Below the pieces are notes generated by a model. It was given only the letters and a program-made list of their open reading frames with translations, did not search any database and was not told the origin of the DNA. Of a DNA stretch of 64,000 bases, positions 13,301 to 38,083 are shown one piece after another. The position numbers were made by a program, and so were the translations under genes. Position 1 is the stretch's first letter, and each line of letters opens with the position of its first letter. Source of the DNA: Xiphophorus maculatus (taxonomy: Eukaryota; Chordata; Actinopteri; Cyprinodontiformes; Poeciliidae); the NCBI RefSeq assembly GCF_002775205.1, contig NC_036456.1, positions 6,463,463 through 6,527,462 on the forward strand, in the 5' to 3' direction.

Positions 13301-14755
13301 GAGGAAAACATAACCAAGCCGAGCATAAAATGGCATCATCAAGGGAATCTCAAAAGAGCTACTGATCCCGTTTCACTAGTTAAATTTTTATTTTTTGCTT
13401 CGCCTGGTGACATAATCAGAGGTCAGCTACCAGAATTATGTCACAAGATGTACTAAAAATGTGATTGAGCGTAGAAATTCGTACCCATCTTCCTGTCTGT
13501 GGAGTTTTTCAAAAGGTGGAAAAATGTGTCCAATCTTTGTCATTTGAAGTGGCTTATTTGTTTGTTTGATTCTAAGAACTGAGAATAGATTCTGTAATAT
13601 TTGCCCTGAGAAGGAATATCCGGGTGAATTGAGCATATTATAGCCCAATTCACCTGAGATGCTTTCCGCTGTGCGCCTCTCTGCTTTGCCGAACGTCCCT
13701 CCGTAGAATTCCACGTGGGAATCACATGAAATCCCTCAGCGCAAATTGAAGTGTCCAATATAGAAAGCAGAAACAGGAGGTTAGGGCACAAATGAGAAAG
13801 CACGAGGACGTTGGTTATTAGATTTAAGGTTGGCTTGTAAAGTATCAAGAAGACAACACGAGTCCCTTCCTGACAAAGACTGAACATTAAAAAACAGAAA
13901 CTGGATCAGATTTTGAAGACGAAGTCAAACGCGTCCTTGAACTGGAGTCAGATTCACAGCTTTGGTGAAAGGATTGTCTGTTTTTGTTTTCTGGGGGGTG
14001 TGTATAGCCGAGGGGGTCGAGGAGATGGAGCACTGAGTTGTTGTTCTGGTCTCCATGACGACACCCCACCACCTCCTCCCTCCTTTGTCTTTTCTCACCC
14101 CTAGATTCCCATTCATCCCCATTGTAGTAGCTGAGCTGTGTTGCCCTGAGAAACCACAGGGGACTCTTGGGAATGTGGCGCCTGTGTGCGGACATCAACT
14201 CGACATTGCAAGGAGCAAGAAAATATTCAGCATGTTGCATTTTTATGAATCATTTCCTCTTTAGCATTAATGTAAAACTAGCATGTTGTGGATCTGTGCA
14301 AATGCTTGGCCTCCTCTTTGATGTTTCCTGAATGCTGGAGACTCGAGGCCTGGTGTGGAAGGTGGCGTAGTTGCCCTTTATCAGGCTGAGAACACACTCT
14401 GGGCCAATACGCTTATGGATTCTCATGAAAAAGTCTCCCATAAGGCGGAAGAATGGGCTCAGCTATGTCCTGTGCTGCCGACAGCACACAGCCTTTCAAC
14501 AGAGCGCACAGTGCCAGCATTTTAACAATGCTGTCTCTCTTCTTTCCATGGCTGCTTGGTATGTGCCCCTTTCGAGACAGTTTTACTTGTCTCACATGAC
14601 AAATTATCCTCTTCCTTTGCACTCTCTCCTCACTCCTAATCTCTCCTCTGTCCCCTGGCTCACACGGGCAGTGCGCACTACTCGGTTGCAGATGCTGCAA
14701 CCCTTCTCTCACGTTGCCTTCCTCTCTCATCCTTCCTCCTTTTTTCCCCCCTCAG
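10387..14755 (+). other. vangl2: VANGL2 intron 1 (inferred)
   Basis: About 4.4 kb without supported coding exons. It contains AT-rich runs (imperfect TAATA repeats near 11125-11160), a short GA run (11934-11946) and otherwise unique-looking DNA. Confidence 0.4.
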
Positions 14756-14926
14756 GCTTCCAAGATAGATTCCCTCAGGAGTAAAGTGGACTTGTTGCGT
14801 CTTCCGTTGGTCCTTTCCACAAAGTCCATCAGCAACCGCAAGAGCCAATTGGGCGTGGTGTGGGAGAAGGGCGGCGGCTCGGGGACGGGAGTGGCACGGA
14901 AACTCCGCCCACCGCCGGCCTCCGAC

Positions 14927-17900
14927 ATGGACAACGAGTCAACGTATTCGGGCTATTCCTACAAGTCGTCCCACTCGCGTACCTCCCGCAAAAACAGGTA
15001 GGGAATGGTGTTTGTTTCTCGCTGTCTCTAGAGTGAGATCTTTATTGTGTCTTGCAAATGTATTTGCTGCGAGCGCAAATGCAGGACAATATGGATGAAA
15101 GCCTGTTTGATACTGCTGGGGTGGAGGTTCACCTTCCAGTGGGATGTTGATCCAACGCACACACCACCAGACCTACAATGAAATTAGTCAGATCAAAGAG
15201 TATTGCATTATTATGATCCAACAGACTCCAGACTTGAAACTAATTTAGAACGTGAGGCAAGGCTTAAAATTCAATGTTCAAAGACTTTCTCTAGCCAATC
15301 TGACTGAGATTTTTGTATCTTGCAAAAACAAAATCAGACATTTGGTACAGACCTTTAACCACAGTGCAAAAAAAATATGCACTTTATGTTATTTGACTGT
15401 TCTAAATTGATATTTGATGTGAGTTTAAGTGCTTACGGATAGATCTCCCGTGTGAGTGCCTTGCTCTTGCCATTGATATCCCGGTCAGACTTCTGGGCCC
15501 TCTTTATGAACAGCAGGTTTAGCGAATGGATTGGTGGACTGTTTTGGGGTTTTCTACAGCAGTATAAGTGGAAGATGAAGTCAGACATTAATATTAATGC
15601 TTGCAATCTCCAGCATTTCCACTAGATGTCACCAAATAACGCAGAGTTGAATTCACACTTTTGCAGCACTTTTGTTAAGCCTTAACTTGTTGCAAAGGCC
15701 TTCTTATTTTAAAGTCGCAAGTAATTAGCTTTGGGGGTCAATAGCCTCTCGTGTCTTGTCCCAGGAAGTTTCTAGATGGACTACTAAATTGCAAATCTTT
15801 CAAAATGAACGTGACCAAAACACCCTTTTAAAACTTTTGTATTTCACAGAAGGTAATGAATAGAGAAGGGACTCAAGGAGTTGAAGTAATGTTCAAAAAG
15901 CAACTGAAAATTACCCAATGTTTGAAATAAAAGTAATACAAAAAAAGATTGTATTACTTTTTTGTTTGGCTTCAGTATCTCCTTTAGATTTGAATCCACC
16001 TGCCTTATAGCAGCACAGCCTGTTGATAACTTAAACCCTCTTTAAGTGTTTTAAGCTTAAAGTTATCATGGATTGTATTATTTGGGAAACAATCATTGTT
16101 TTAAATGTATGTATATTTAAACTTTGATGCTGTGGCTCATTGAGGTTAAAGTTTGCAACTTCAAGGCTAACGCTGTATATGGCTTGGCCTGATCTATAAC
16201 CTATATCAGTTGTTGCAGGCATTTCCTGAATACCAAAATAGATGAACATTTTTTTCTCAGTAGAAATGTAACCTTGATTTTGAATCGTTTATTTTGCTCT
16301 GTTGCCTTTTAACCATTGATTTGTTTCATGTTTTTTTCCAGTCTATTACAAGTTATGTTATCATGACCTACTTTTCTGTACTTCCACAATCTGACAGTCC
16401 TTTTCCAAAAATGTCTTTCTGGGCAACAAGTCAATGAGTAGAAAAACATTATTTTATTCCAAACAATAAAGTTTGTCATTAAAGATGAACTTATATACTG
16501 TATATAAAAAAAACAAGTCATTGTTTAATGAGGTCAATGGCTATGAATGAAAGTGCATCGTCATCTCAGATGACTTAATCCGGTCAAGATTAAATTCTTA
16601 AATTAATTGGTGAAACTGCAACCAGCTGATTCTGGGTCAGCAAGTTCATCTTTCTGGGAAATTGGATAACATAAGCTGTATCACACAATCTCAAATTTGA
16701 ATAGCATGATTATAATTATAGTGAGACATACTGTCTTTCGATCAATGTTAGCCATTAAGTATATTACATATCATGTGTATTGTTCTATGTAAATGATGCA
16801 ATGTGACCCCTCCAAAAGTATCTCAAAGCCACAAACAGTGAGGAATTTCTCCAAAAAAAATGCTTATTGTCCCTGAACGACTACTTATTCCCGACATTTA
16901 CACAGTTTTCCATTGTTTCTTCAGGGAGAGAAGGGACAGGCATCGCTTGAAGAATCGGGATGGCTCAATCCGTGGAGATAAGTCTGTGATGATCCAGGCT
17001 CCGGGGGAGCCGCTACTGGATCCTGAGTCCACCATACCAGATGACCGGGTCAGATTTTCATTTAGTAACTCATCTGTCTTTATGTGGGATCTATGTGAAC
17101 ACATGATCACCAACACCCACAGTTCTTGTGTTCCCACAGGACGACAACTGGGGTGAGACCACCACCGTGGTCACTGGGACTTCTGTGGACAGTATCTCCA
17201 ATGAGGATCTGACTCGAATCTCTAAGGACTTGGAGGACTCTTTGCCTCCTGACTGTCGCCGTTACATCAGCCCCGTTCTAGGAGCCATTCTGGGGCTCAT
17301 CTCTGCAATCACTCCCTTGGCTTTCCTTGCCCTTCCACAGCTCCTTTGGCGGGACACATTGGACCATTGTGGAACGCCATGTGAGGGCCTTTACATCTCT
17401 CTGGCTTTCAAACTCCTTATCCTCCTCATGTCCACGTGGGCGTTGTTCCTCCGGCCGTCCAGGGCCACTCTGCCACGCTTCTTCGTCTTCCGCTGTCTGC
17501 TCCTGGCGCTGGTCTTTCTCTTCGTTGCGTCTTATTGGCTCTTCTACGGCGTCCGGGTCCTGGAGCCCCGCGAGACGGACTACAGGGGTATCGTGGGATA
17601 TGCCGCATCTCTGGTGGACGCACTGCTGTTCATTCAGTATCTGGCTCTAGTTCTGCTGGAGGTCCGACACCTGCGGCCCGCTTTCTGTTTGAAGGTCATC
17701 AGGACCGCTGACGGAGTCAGTAGGTTCTACAACGTGGGGCATCTTAGGTCAGTATAAATGCATTCAATTAATGGGTCAGTCGGTGATTAAAAGCACAAAT
17801 TTTGGTCAAATTCCTTAGAAATCCCTCAAATTCATTGCTTATCTGACATACCTGTGCATAATAATGATCTGACAGACTGGAGTATGAAACTTGGTTAAGA

Positions 17901-20617
17901 CTTTCTTGGCTTGTGATTCGTGAACTACATAATTCACCTGCCATAATTCTTCAAACTGCATCTTTCATGCGGTTTGAAAGATGCTGTTATATGAACGCTT
18001 GCAGTGACATTTACATTCTCTTTGAAGCAGCAGGGAAAAGAAGCCGCAAACACTTGAAGTAGTTCAGTGGAGCAACTGCAACCTGTTTCTGAACTGTTCT
18101 GCTTTAGCCACATTAGGGTAGAGAGGAATACATTAAGAGATCTGGTCCGATCAAAGCACTCACTACAAATCGGCGATTTAGTTTATATGCCTTAATATAA
18201 CATAAAAGTAGATTGTCATTTGTGCTTTGCATGAAGCTGTTTATCCTCTTGGCCCCTTATCATCGCCCCCCAGTCATGGCTCATTTTAGCTCACCACTTC
18301 CTTTAGTGATGTTTCGCTAGTGTGTGGCTGCCAAAAGTGACACATCCTGACAACAACTTTCCCTTTATAAAATGCAGTAAATTAGTCATGTCCTCCTGTT
18401 TCTGGTGCAATGCAGCATCCAGAGGGCAGGAGTGTGGGTTCTGGACCAGTACTACAGCGACTTCCCAGTCTATAACCCGGCATTGCTTAACCTCCCCAAG
18501 TCCATCCTTACCAAGAAGATGTCCTCCTTCAAAGTCTACAACCTGGAAGAAGGTACATTTTCTCTCCTTTATATTACAGGAAGCCATCACTGTTCTAAAT
18601 GTAGTGCATATATTGTATGAGTTTTTTCGTATCGAATGTGATACATAGAGTACAAAGATCATTACCTTTGTTGAAAAGGCCTTATTGGTGCCTCACCTGT
18701 CTGAACTGGCACTTTCCTTATTTTGTGTAATCAAAAGATGAAACGGATGATCATGTCCTTCCTTTAGAAGGAACAATTTAAAGGCATGTTTCTGCCCACA
18801 GAGAACACCAACAACTCCACAGGCCAGTCCAGAGCCATGATAGCAGCCGCCGCTCGGAGAAGAGACAACTCCCATAACGAGTACTACTACGAGGAGGCAG
18901 AGGTGGAGAGGAGGCTCCGCAAACGCAGGGCCAGGTAGCAATACAGGGAAAAGTACCAGACGTTGCTCTTAGATACTTGATAGACCTCACAAAGTAACTC
19001 CTCTGGACCAGTCTAGTTAAAGCAGCAGCTCGTATTCATCAAGTTGGTGACTTTGGTTGATGTTCTAGTAAAAACATTCCACCTCTCGTACATCTTGTTT
19101 TCTGTCCTTGTAGACTGGTAGTGGCAGTAGAAGAAGCTTTCACCCACATCAAGCGTCACCAGGATGACGACACGCCCACATCGTCTCCCAAACACCCACG
19201 GGAGGTGATGGACCCCAGGGAGGCCGCCCAGGCTATCTTCGCCCCCATGGCCCGGGCCATGCAGAAGTACCTGCGGGCCACCAGGCAGCAGTCCTATCAC
19301 ACCATGGAGAGCATCATCAACCATCTGCAGTTCTGCATCACACACAACATGACACCTAAGGTTAGAAGGTGTTCCTTTTGAAATTTTAATGTAGTGCCGT
19401 TTACGGCACGATCAAGTAACGAAGCTTATATCAAATACAACTTAATAGAAATATCTGTATGTGATGCCTTGAAATTGGCCTCTGTCTCTTTAAGGGTGTT
19501 TTAATAACTGGTAGTCTCATAGACTTGATTTGACTGAGGGCCAAAATTTCAACATTTGTTAAATGTTTTCATTGTCACACTTCATTGCATCAACAATCCA
19601 AACCTACTGAAAAAACTGTTCCCCTCCTCACCTGCGGTGGTGCTGTTCCAAGAACCACTGAAGGAAACGACACAAAAGGAGAAGATACTGAGAGCAACTT
19701 CCTTCTTCAAAAAATGTAAACAGATATGGAGTTGCATCAGATTTTAGCAGTTGTGGAATTTCTCTTTTGTCTTTGGTAAAAGATCACAAGACATTTCTCC
19801 CACTACTGTTAGTCATGCATTTCTTATGGTTGCATTTACCCAGAATGCCCTGCGCTATAGCCTGCACCCTGCTTTTAGAGCGGCCTCCAGTCCGCTTGGC
19901 ATGCATTCAAAACGCGCCAGATTTCACTTAAACCAAACCGAAATCTGGGGATTTCTTTTTAGGGTGACCAGAGTTCCTCGTCAGAGTTCAACTGCGCATT
20001 CACGCCTCCCCAAACAAACTGGACTTTCTAGGCAAACGGACTAAAGTTCGATTAAAACCGACTAAACGGGGCTGGTGTGAACGCACCCTGAGGAGCTCCT
20101 TACCTTTCAGACTCTCCCTCTTAAGCACATCATAATAACAACGCTTCTCCGTGCCGTCCATCGATGCCCTTTATAACCGTTCTCAGGAGCGTTAAAGTTC
20201 CTATAATAAGCTCAGCAGATGAAACATCCATCATTGGATGGATTTCAACATCCATGAATGAGTCAAAAGCTCTGTGTTTGGTTGGGTAATGACATGACCT
20301 CAAATAAAGCTCAAAAAAGTTGACTCCCCGTGACCCACTTTTTCTTCCTCTCCTTAAAGGCCTTCTTAGAGCGCTACCTCAGTCCTGGTCCCACCCTCCA
20401 GTATCTGGACAACAACAGGGGGCGCCAGTGGACACTAGTGAGCGAGGAGGCGGTGACGGCCTCCTTGCGCCAAGGCCAGGTCTTCTGCCTGAAGCGCCTC
20501 GACTTCGCCCTGGTCGTGAAGGTGATGCCCCTCCCTTTCCTGCGCCTGGCCGAGGAGTTCATCGACCCAAAAAGTCACAAGTTTGTCATGAAGCTCCAGT
20601 CAGAGACGTCTGTGTAG
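14927..20617 (+). CDS. vangl2: VANGL2, Van Gogh-like planar cell polarity protein 2, complete
   Basis: Four-pass membrane core component of planar cell polarity. It binds Prickle and Dishevelled and is needed for convergent extension. Coding exons: 14927-14997, 16925-17048, 17140-17747, 18416-18552, 18802-18934, 19114-19360, 20360-20617. Phases agree throughout, giving 525 aa (human VANGL2 is about 521). The start ATG gives [18 protein letters not shown], the conserved Ser/Tyr-rich N-terminus phosphorylated by CK1. Next come [15 protein letters not shown] and [17 protein letters not shown] segments lie near residues 109-131, 148-169, 180-201 and 217-238, followed by [53 protein letters not shown] and [13 protein letters not shown]. 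The C-terminus LQSETSV is the class I PDZ ligand. NNSTGQSR and NEYYYEEAE favour VANGL2 over VANGL1. The exon with the ATG starts at 14756, so 171 nt of it is 5' UTR. No damage is seen. Confidence 0.97.
19800..20095. repeat. Interspersed repeat in VANGL2 intron 6 (probable non-autonomous DNA transposon)
   Basis: The segment ends with ggtgtgaacgcaccctgag, a terminus type common in fish non-autonomous DNA transposons, and starts near a CCAGAATGCCCTGCGC motif. The left boundary is not certain. It lies between the coding exons ending at 19360 and starting at 20360. Confidence 0.35.
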
Positions 20618-22680
20618 CAGAACGGATTCAGCTGGACAGAAGGAAAGGGGAAGTTGAAAGATGCTTCTTATCGAGGGCATGTTTTTTTTTGTTTTATATA
20701 CCTTGTAGTATTACAGTGTTATTATACATGTTTTTTTTTATTATTATTATTATTTGTCCAAATACAAAGCCATAAAATATATGGCCAAGATAAAGAAAGA
20801 TGAAGTCATAGTCATATATTAGTTAAAGAAAGTAAGATAAAGACACTTCCCTGTCCGACTGCTGCTGGGGAAGTATCAGTCTAACATTTTGTTCTTCTCT
20901 AAACAAATGTCATACACAACAAAAGCTGATCTTTAGACTTTGCTCCAAATCCAGATGTGCTTTTTGCTTCTCTTATGTTTTTTTTTTTTATGTTACTATT
21001 TAACATGACCCTTCATACCACCACAGCACTCTGCTAAAAAATATTTTATTTTATCCCAGGCTTTTAGATAAGAGTATTTTCTGAACAAATCTTGGTTTAT
21101 ATTTCTTCAGTAGTTTTTTTTTTTTTGTTGTTGTTTTTTTTGGTACAACTCAAATTGTAACCTTATAAAGCAGAATCAAACATCACAAAACCCAACTGAA
21201 ATGACATTCTAGCCTTTCCTGAGCCTTACAGCAAAATGATACAATCCGAAACAAGACGGCAGATTTTTTTTTTTTTTTTTATATCGCCTTTGCATTTCTG
21301 CTTTCTTTAAATGGCAGACGAAGACAGAAATACTTAACTTCTGCAGGAAGTGTATCAACTTTCTTTCATGTGACAGACAAGAGGAACAATTTTGATCGTT
21401 GTGAAAAATGTATTAATTGCTTTGCTTGGAACGCGGTGTTTTCGCGGTGTCATTTTTTTCCTCCCGCATTGTTTGCAATGTGTACCCCTGTTGCATCTAC
21501 AAGCTCCCATGTGAAACTTTTCTTTTTGAAGGAACGTTGCAGCTTTACTTGTATATGAGGGTACAAAAATTCTGGTCTCCATCTTTTAAAGGGCTTTGGG
21601 TTAATGGTACAGATTTTTTTTTGTTTGTTTGTTTGTTTTGTGGAGCATGCTGTATCAGACAGCTTCCGTTACCGTGTATGGAAATCAGCTGACGGAACTT
21701 CACCTGACAGTGAAGCTAACCACATGGCGTCTCTGTTTGAAAAATGTGGTTATAGGGTTCACGGTACGCTGAGCAGTTTGTTTATTTACTGGCACGTAGG
21801 AACTTTTCTCAGATTTTCTACACTGACTGTTGTTAACTGAAGGCAATACTTGCAAGTATTCCGCACAAATATTTTTAAAAAGTACATTTTAGCGATAAGC
21901 CGAGTCGCTCTGGAGAGCGTGTCGTGTCGGTGGAAAGTCCTTTCAAAGACGCAAGGTTATGTGTATCTGCCTGGTTGACCGTAGCTGCCAACCACAAATC
22001 TCTGTTGGGTTAGCTTGATCATGCCGTGATTTGATGTATTTTTGTTTTCTGGAACACAACAGCTAAACCTCTGAAGAGCTGAGAAATTCCCAAAATGTAC
22101 TTTGAAGTTGCCCTTTTGACGCATTTTGCTAAATGTATGCTAAACAGAGGCACCGTGGCATCCACGCGTTGTGAGCTCACTAACTGCGTTCGCTACATTG
22201 TTATACCGTACACTTCGTTACGCTTTGTTTGATTTTTCTTTCTGAAGTTAACACGTAGACCTGTGCATCTCTGAAAGGTCAGGGATTGACTAATCGCGCT
22301 GCTAGTTGCAGTACAAGACAATAGTGTATTTCTCTCTGTTTTGTGCGTTCAAACACTAAAAGCCTTAACAAACACTTTGGCATACGTCAAAGACAAACCT
22401 CCTGCTCATACTATTTTCTACTCAACTGAGCCACAGCGATCAACTTGGGGAAAATCTGTTTTCGCTAGTCATTACAGCCTACTAGAGAAGACGAAAATAA
22501 CCAAAAACGAAAGAAGAAAATGAATTTTCACTAGAATATCTATGTAGTTTTTTAATCTTTGTTGATCCTAACTACATGACAAACCAATGGGACAGGGAAA
22601 ATGGCACATCACCCCACCCTGTGAATGCAAGGAGTGCTTTATGAAAATTACAGAACTGTTACTTGTCGCCTGCTTCTCTT

Positions 22681-22786
22681 GTATGCAGACGCCCATCACA
22701 TGGGCGTCTTGTATGCAGACGCCCATCACATGGGCGTCTTGTATGCAGACGCCCATCACATGGGCGTCTTGTATGCAGACGCCCAT
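22681..22786. repeat. Palindromic 30-bp minisatellite (3 full units + partial)
   Basis: Three identical 30-bp units (22681-22710, 22711-22740, 22741-22770) and a 16-bp partial copy. Each unit contains a perfect inverted repeat, GACGCCCAT / ATGGGCGTC, around a 3-nt CAC loop. It is open on both strands but that is a by-product of a 30-bp period; no gene is claimed. Confidence 0.95.
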
Positions 22787-23090
22787 GTCTGTGAATTATG
22801 CAAATGGACTTAAAAAAGGAGAAATGGTTCAGAACTATAATCTCAAAATATCTTTTGAAGTGTGAAATTGAACTCCAAGAGCACTTGTTAGATCCCCTAC
22901 TCATTCTGCTGCAAGTTGGCTCAATTTTGACCCACAAGTAAAATCCGGTTTAGGATTTTCAAAATAAAAGATCCGGAAGTAGTTCATTATTTCTTGCGCG
23001 GCCAGGTACCAAATGGTCCGCAGACCGGTGGTTGGGCACCACTGCCCTGGTGAATTAAACTACATTCTAATTTGTAGATATGTTCTAGAT

Positions 23091-23311
23091 CAGGGGTCTC
23101 AAACTCCAGTCCTCGAGGGCCGCAGTCCTGCAACTTTTAGATGTGCCTCTGCTGCACCACCTGAACAGAATAATTAGGTCATTAAGGCTCTGGAGAACTG
23201 ATCTACACAAGGAGGAGGTCATTAAGCCATTTCATTCCAGTGTTTTGTACCTGTGGCACATCTAAAAACTGCAGGACTGCGGCCCTCGAGGACTGGAGTT
23301 TGAGACGCCTG
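23091..23311. mobile_element. hAT-like MITE, 221 bp, long terminal inverted repeats
   Basis: It begins caggggtctcaaactccagt and ends with the near-perfect inverse (actggagtttgagacgcctg). The inverted arms extend about 55 bp (CCTCGAGGGCCGCAGTCCTGC against GCAGGACTGCGGCCCTCGAGG). An imperfect 8-bp target duplication flanks it (ttctagat / ttctaggg), as expected for hAT elements. It has no coding capacity. Confidence 0.85.
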
Positions 23312-24376
23312 TTCTAGGGTTAAAATTGAACCCAAAGACAAAAGCAGAAGTATAATTGGTACTGCAGGGGAATCATTTTGAGTTGTTCAAAAAAAAAAAA
23401 GATACTTACAAAAATTACGCATTGGAACAAAAAGTTGCATTTTCATTTTGACTTCCTGACAGACTAGTTATTTTCAAGCTATTGAGAAATAATGACTTTC
23501 TTACTCGGTAGAAGTCGAGGTATGACGAAAGCAATTGGAGTGGGCTGAGAGAAGAGGAAGTGTGTGGGTGCTGTTGGTTTCATGACAGCAGTTTAAACTC
23601 AACATGTCAAGACTTCAGTATTGCGACTTGCTTTCTAGTATTACTTTGGTATTTGGATAACAAAGCCAAGCTCTCTCAAATTCAAATATGGATTACACTT
23701 AGGGTGCTTAAACCTTATAAAAGCCTCTGAAAGATTTGTTTTAATAAGCTAACTGATCAATAAATAGTTGATTCAGTGTTTCGTAGTCAGGAGTAATAAG
23801 CTGTTGGATATTACTTTAGGTCACTGCAGGCCTCTCACACATCTGTCCATACATGGAAATAGTGAAATATGTGTAGTTACATTACTGTACATCTTGAAAG
23901 TGTATAATGCCACCTGCCTTCAACTTTTTTTAGCCTCTTTTACATCTGCTAAAAATGCTAATATCTTCGAAGGACATTGTTATCAGAAACTATTTTTTGT
24001 ACTTGTTATGCTTCCAGTTGATGCCAACGGTTTATAATAAATGATCACATTTTTAAATGTCACCTGTTTTTTTTGTTGTTGCTTTTTTTAAAAAAAAAAA
24101 AAAGAAGACATGTGACATGTGACGTGGTGACGAGCCTGTGACTGATGTGTGAGAATTTCCAACATCACCTGAACGTGTCATGAGGAATCCTGACAAAACA
24201 GCAGCGTGAACTCAACAACATGTCTGGATGGGTGTATGACATGTGAAGTGTTGGATTAACACACTTAATTTCAGTGGGTTATAGCACGTGGGCGTTGATG
24301 CGTCCTCACGCGCCGTTAAGGAAGTTGCCTTCATTCTACTCCTAGTCGTCAATGTCAATTGTCTGGCGCTGCAGCA

Positions 24377-35557
<11,181 letters not shown>

Positions 35558-36331
35558 AAGTCCTAACTTTGACATGGTGGTTTTAAAAGGAGTTCATCTG
35601 TTAAGAAAAAAAATACAAAAAAACTGGGTCTGTTTCAATGTTTCTTTGCAAAGAAACAATGATTGAGATAAACAACAGGGTAAAACTTTTACCAGGATCA
35701 CTGAGACTCTATCGGTCCATTTAATTTAATTTAGTTTAAAATATTCATTTCACATGTCTGGTCTACATTATGCCTGATTTTTTCATGGTTTTTTTTGTCT
35801 TTCTTCTTTTATGTTGAGCTTTTTTGAATTGAGATAGTGCCGCCACTTGATCAAATTAAACATTGACCGCACCCAAATGATCCAGTATGGACAAATCCCA
35901 TATTACTTTGCATATTAAATTAGCAATGATTTAACTTACATATGGCCCAAAGCTGTAAGAGCACATAAGCAGTATTTGATGTGGGGCCCCCAATTCCTCG
36001 TAATATCCCGCAGCACTAGCTGTGTTTCAGTGCAGATTTGCTGGAATCTGGCAGAGAGGGCCTAGTTTAATTGGTTGACTGTATAGGCAATCCCTGGTTG
36101 TTTTTTATATTTGCTCAGATGGATTTGAACACGCACAAAAAAATGTAATTTATCAGATTGTAACTTGAATACATCAGAAAGACGACGCTGGTTCTTTGCA
36201 CTTTGACTCAGGTTGAGGTAGATCCATCCAGATTTCTCTTATTGTCCCATTTCTATACAAGAATCTGGTTTTAGATCTCTTATTTCCATTGAAAGTGTTT
36301 ATAATAATAATAATGATGTGTGTGTATATAG

Positions 36332-36721
36332 AGTACAGACCAAAAGTTTGGACACACCTTCTAATTCAATGGGTTTTCTTTATTTTCATGACTATTTATA
36401 AGGCAAGAAATCCCACTTATTAACCTGACAGGGCAGGTTGACCTATGAAGTGAAAACCATTTCAGGTGACGACCTCTTGAAGCTCATCAAGAAAATGCAG
36501 AGTGTGTGCAAAGCAGTAATCACAGCAAAAGGTTGCTACTTTGAAGAAACTAGAATATAAGGGGTATTTTCAGTTGTTTTACACTTTTTTGTTTAGTGCA
36601 TATTTCCACATGTGTTATTCACAGTTTTGATGCCTTCAGTGTGAATCTACAATGTCAATAGTCATGAAAATAAAGGAAACTCATTGAACTAAAAGGTGTG
36701 TCCAAACTTTTGGTCTGTACT
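36332..36721. mobile_element. Internally deleted Tc1/mariner element
   Basis: The left end AGTACAGACCAAAAGTTTGG and the right end CCAAACTTTTGGTCTGTACT are perfect inverses. Just inside the right half is what remains of the transposase 3' end (AAAACCATTTCAGGTGACGACCTCTTGAAGC). About 390 bp remains of an element that should be about 1.5 kb or more, so the transposase is gone. Confidence 0.85.
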
Positions 36722-36760
36722 GTATATATATATATATATATGTATATATACAGTATATAT
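36722..36760. repeat. (TA)n microsatellite at the edge of the Tc1 remnant
   Basis: An interrupted TA run directly follows the right inverted repeat, in line with Tc1 insertion at TA. Confidence 0.85.
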
Positions 36761-37763
36761 TGCACTAAACGTTAGCAGCCTGCTGAGGATGGCGCTGTGC
36801 AGCTTCAAATGCGGTTTCCTTTTTTTAAGCAGTCATTCATTTGTGATTTTTAAACATTTATTTTCAAAATATTTTTTTGATTCTATCCCAACATCTGCTT
36901 TTTGTAACTTTATGAGAACACCATAATGGTACTTAAATGTGTGATTGAATTTCAAAGATTGGATGGGTTTTTTGTTTGTTCCATCTTATTGTGTATCTGT
37001 TGTTCTGGCTGTTTTGGTTTTTTTTCCAGGTGAAAGTCAAACGCTGTTTTGTATTTGTTAAATAAATGTTATTTTTTATAACTCTGTTTGCTTCTTTTTG
37101 ATGTTGAAACATAAACATTTAAAAGAAAGTAGTCTCGTTAAACATTTAGTTTTATTTATTCCAACCAGCCAAGTTGGAAAGAAAACCGACTTCAACTTTT
37201 ATTCTGTAACTTGACAGGTTTATGCTTTGATCGATCAAAATATGCCAATGATTAGCGTCCACTTCATATTTTATTTATATCATACCAAACTTGGACAATT
37301 GAAACCAGAAATTAAGACACACCAAATAAAACAGCAAGCTTTCTTTTTCCCCCCTCACTGTCTGTAATTAAATCAGACCAAGCTTCTTTGTCTTTTCTTT
37401 CTACTTTTTTTTTTTTTTGCCAAATTCCACAATATGTCAGATTTATTCATGTCTTCAACGTCGGAAATTTAAATACAGAATGATTACTGTCTCTTTAAGG
37501 GAACCCCCAGATGGCGATGTCATGGTAACGTTGGAAACCTCTGATTGGTTGGCTGACACGTTTGAGTTAACTAGGCAGGTCAGGAACACGCCGCGTTCTG
37601 GTTTGACACAGTTAAAAAGTCAAAGAAAATCAGACAAAATGTTAGTTTTTATTATGGTACAGATGGTTTATAAAAAAATAAATAAATAAAAAGCAGACGT
37701 ACAGCCGGCTGAACGGCAACACAAGTGAACCTCAACAAGACAAACATTTGCATAATATACATT

Positions 37764-37769
37764 TTTATT
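37764..37769 (-). terminator. Likely polyadenylation signal of gene A
   Basis: The plus-strand TTTATT is AATAAA on the minus strand, 315 bp after the gene A stop at 38084-38086. It implies a short 3' UTR. Confidence 0.5.
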
Positions 37770-38083
37770 TATATAATCTATATATTTACAAGATATACAA
37801 ATATATATAAGTTACAGAGCCCAGTTGCACATTTCAAAAACAGACAGTTATGCACCACCCAGCTTTAGAATTAGGAAAAAACATGGACAAATTTTAAATG
37901 AACAATAAACATATGCATTTTGCAGATCACCGTCCCTAAATTAGGTTTTATCAAATCAAATGTTTCTTATTAATGTGCATATCGTCCACTTCCAAGTTAT
38001 ACACAACTGGGACCGTTACAAGCCACTGGGTGTTTTCTGACTGTTTTTCCTGAGGTGCACCAAAACGTGAAGGTTCAAATCGT

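Larger units (their letters stand above)
20618..24060 (+). other. vangl2: VANGL2 3' UTR and downstream sequence
   Basis: No coding exons are supported. The segment is T-rich with several poly(A)-like signals (AAATAAAAG near 22965, AATAAA at 24036-24041). It contains a palindromic minisatellite (22681-22786) and a hAT-like MITE (23091-23311). Which signal ends the VANGL2 transcript cannot be told from sequence. Confidence 0.4.

Noticed and set aside
13887-14784. Several open frames upstream of the VANGL2 ATG exon
   Set aside because: They lie in the presumed first intron and match nothing I recognise.
22681-22786. CRISPR-like array
   Set aside because: The repeats are contiguous without unique spacers and the genome is a vertebrate.
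22568-22865. Repetitive open frames on both strands around the minisatellite
   Set aside because: A 30-bp period keeps any frame open; no start context, domain or splice partner.
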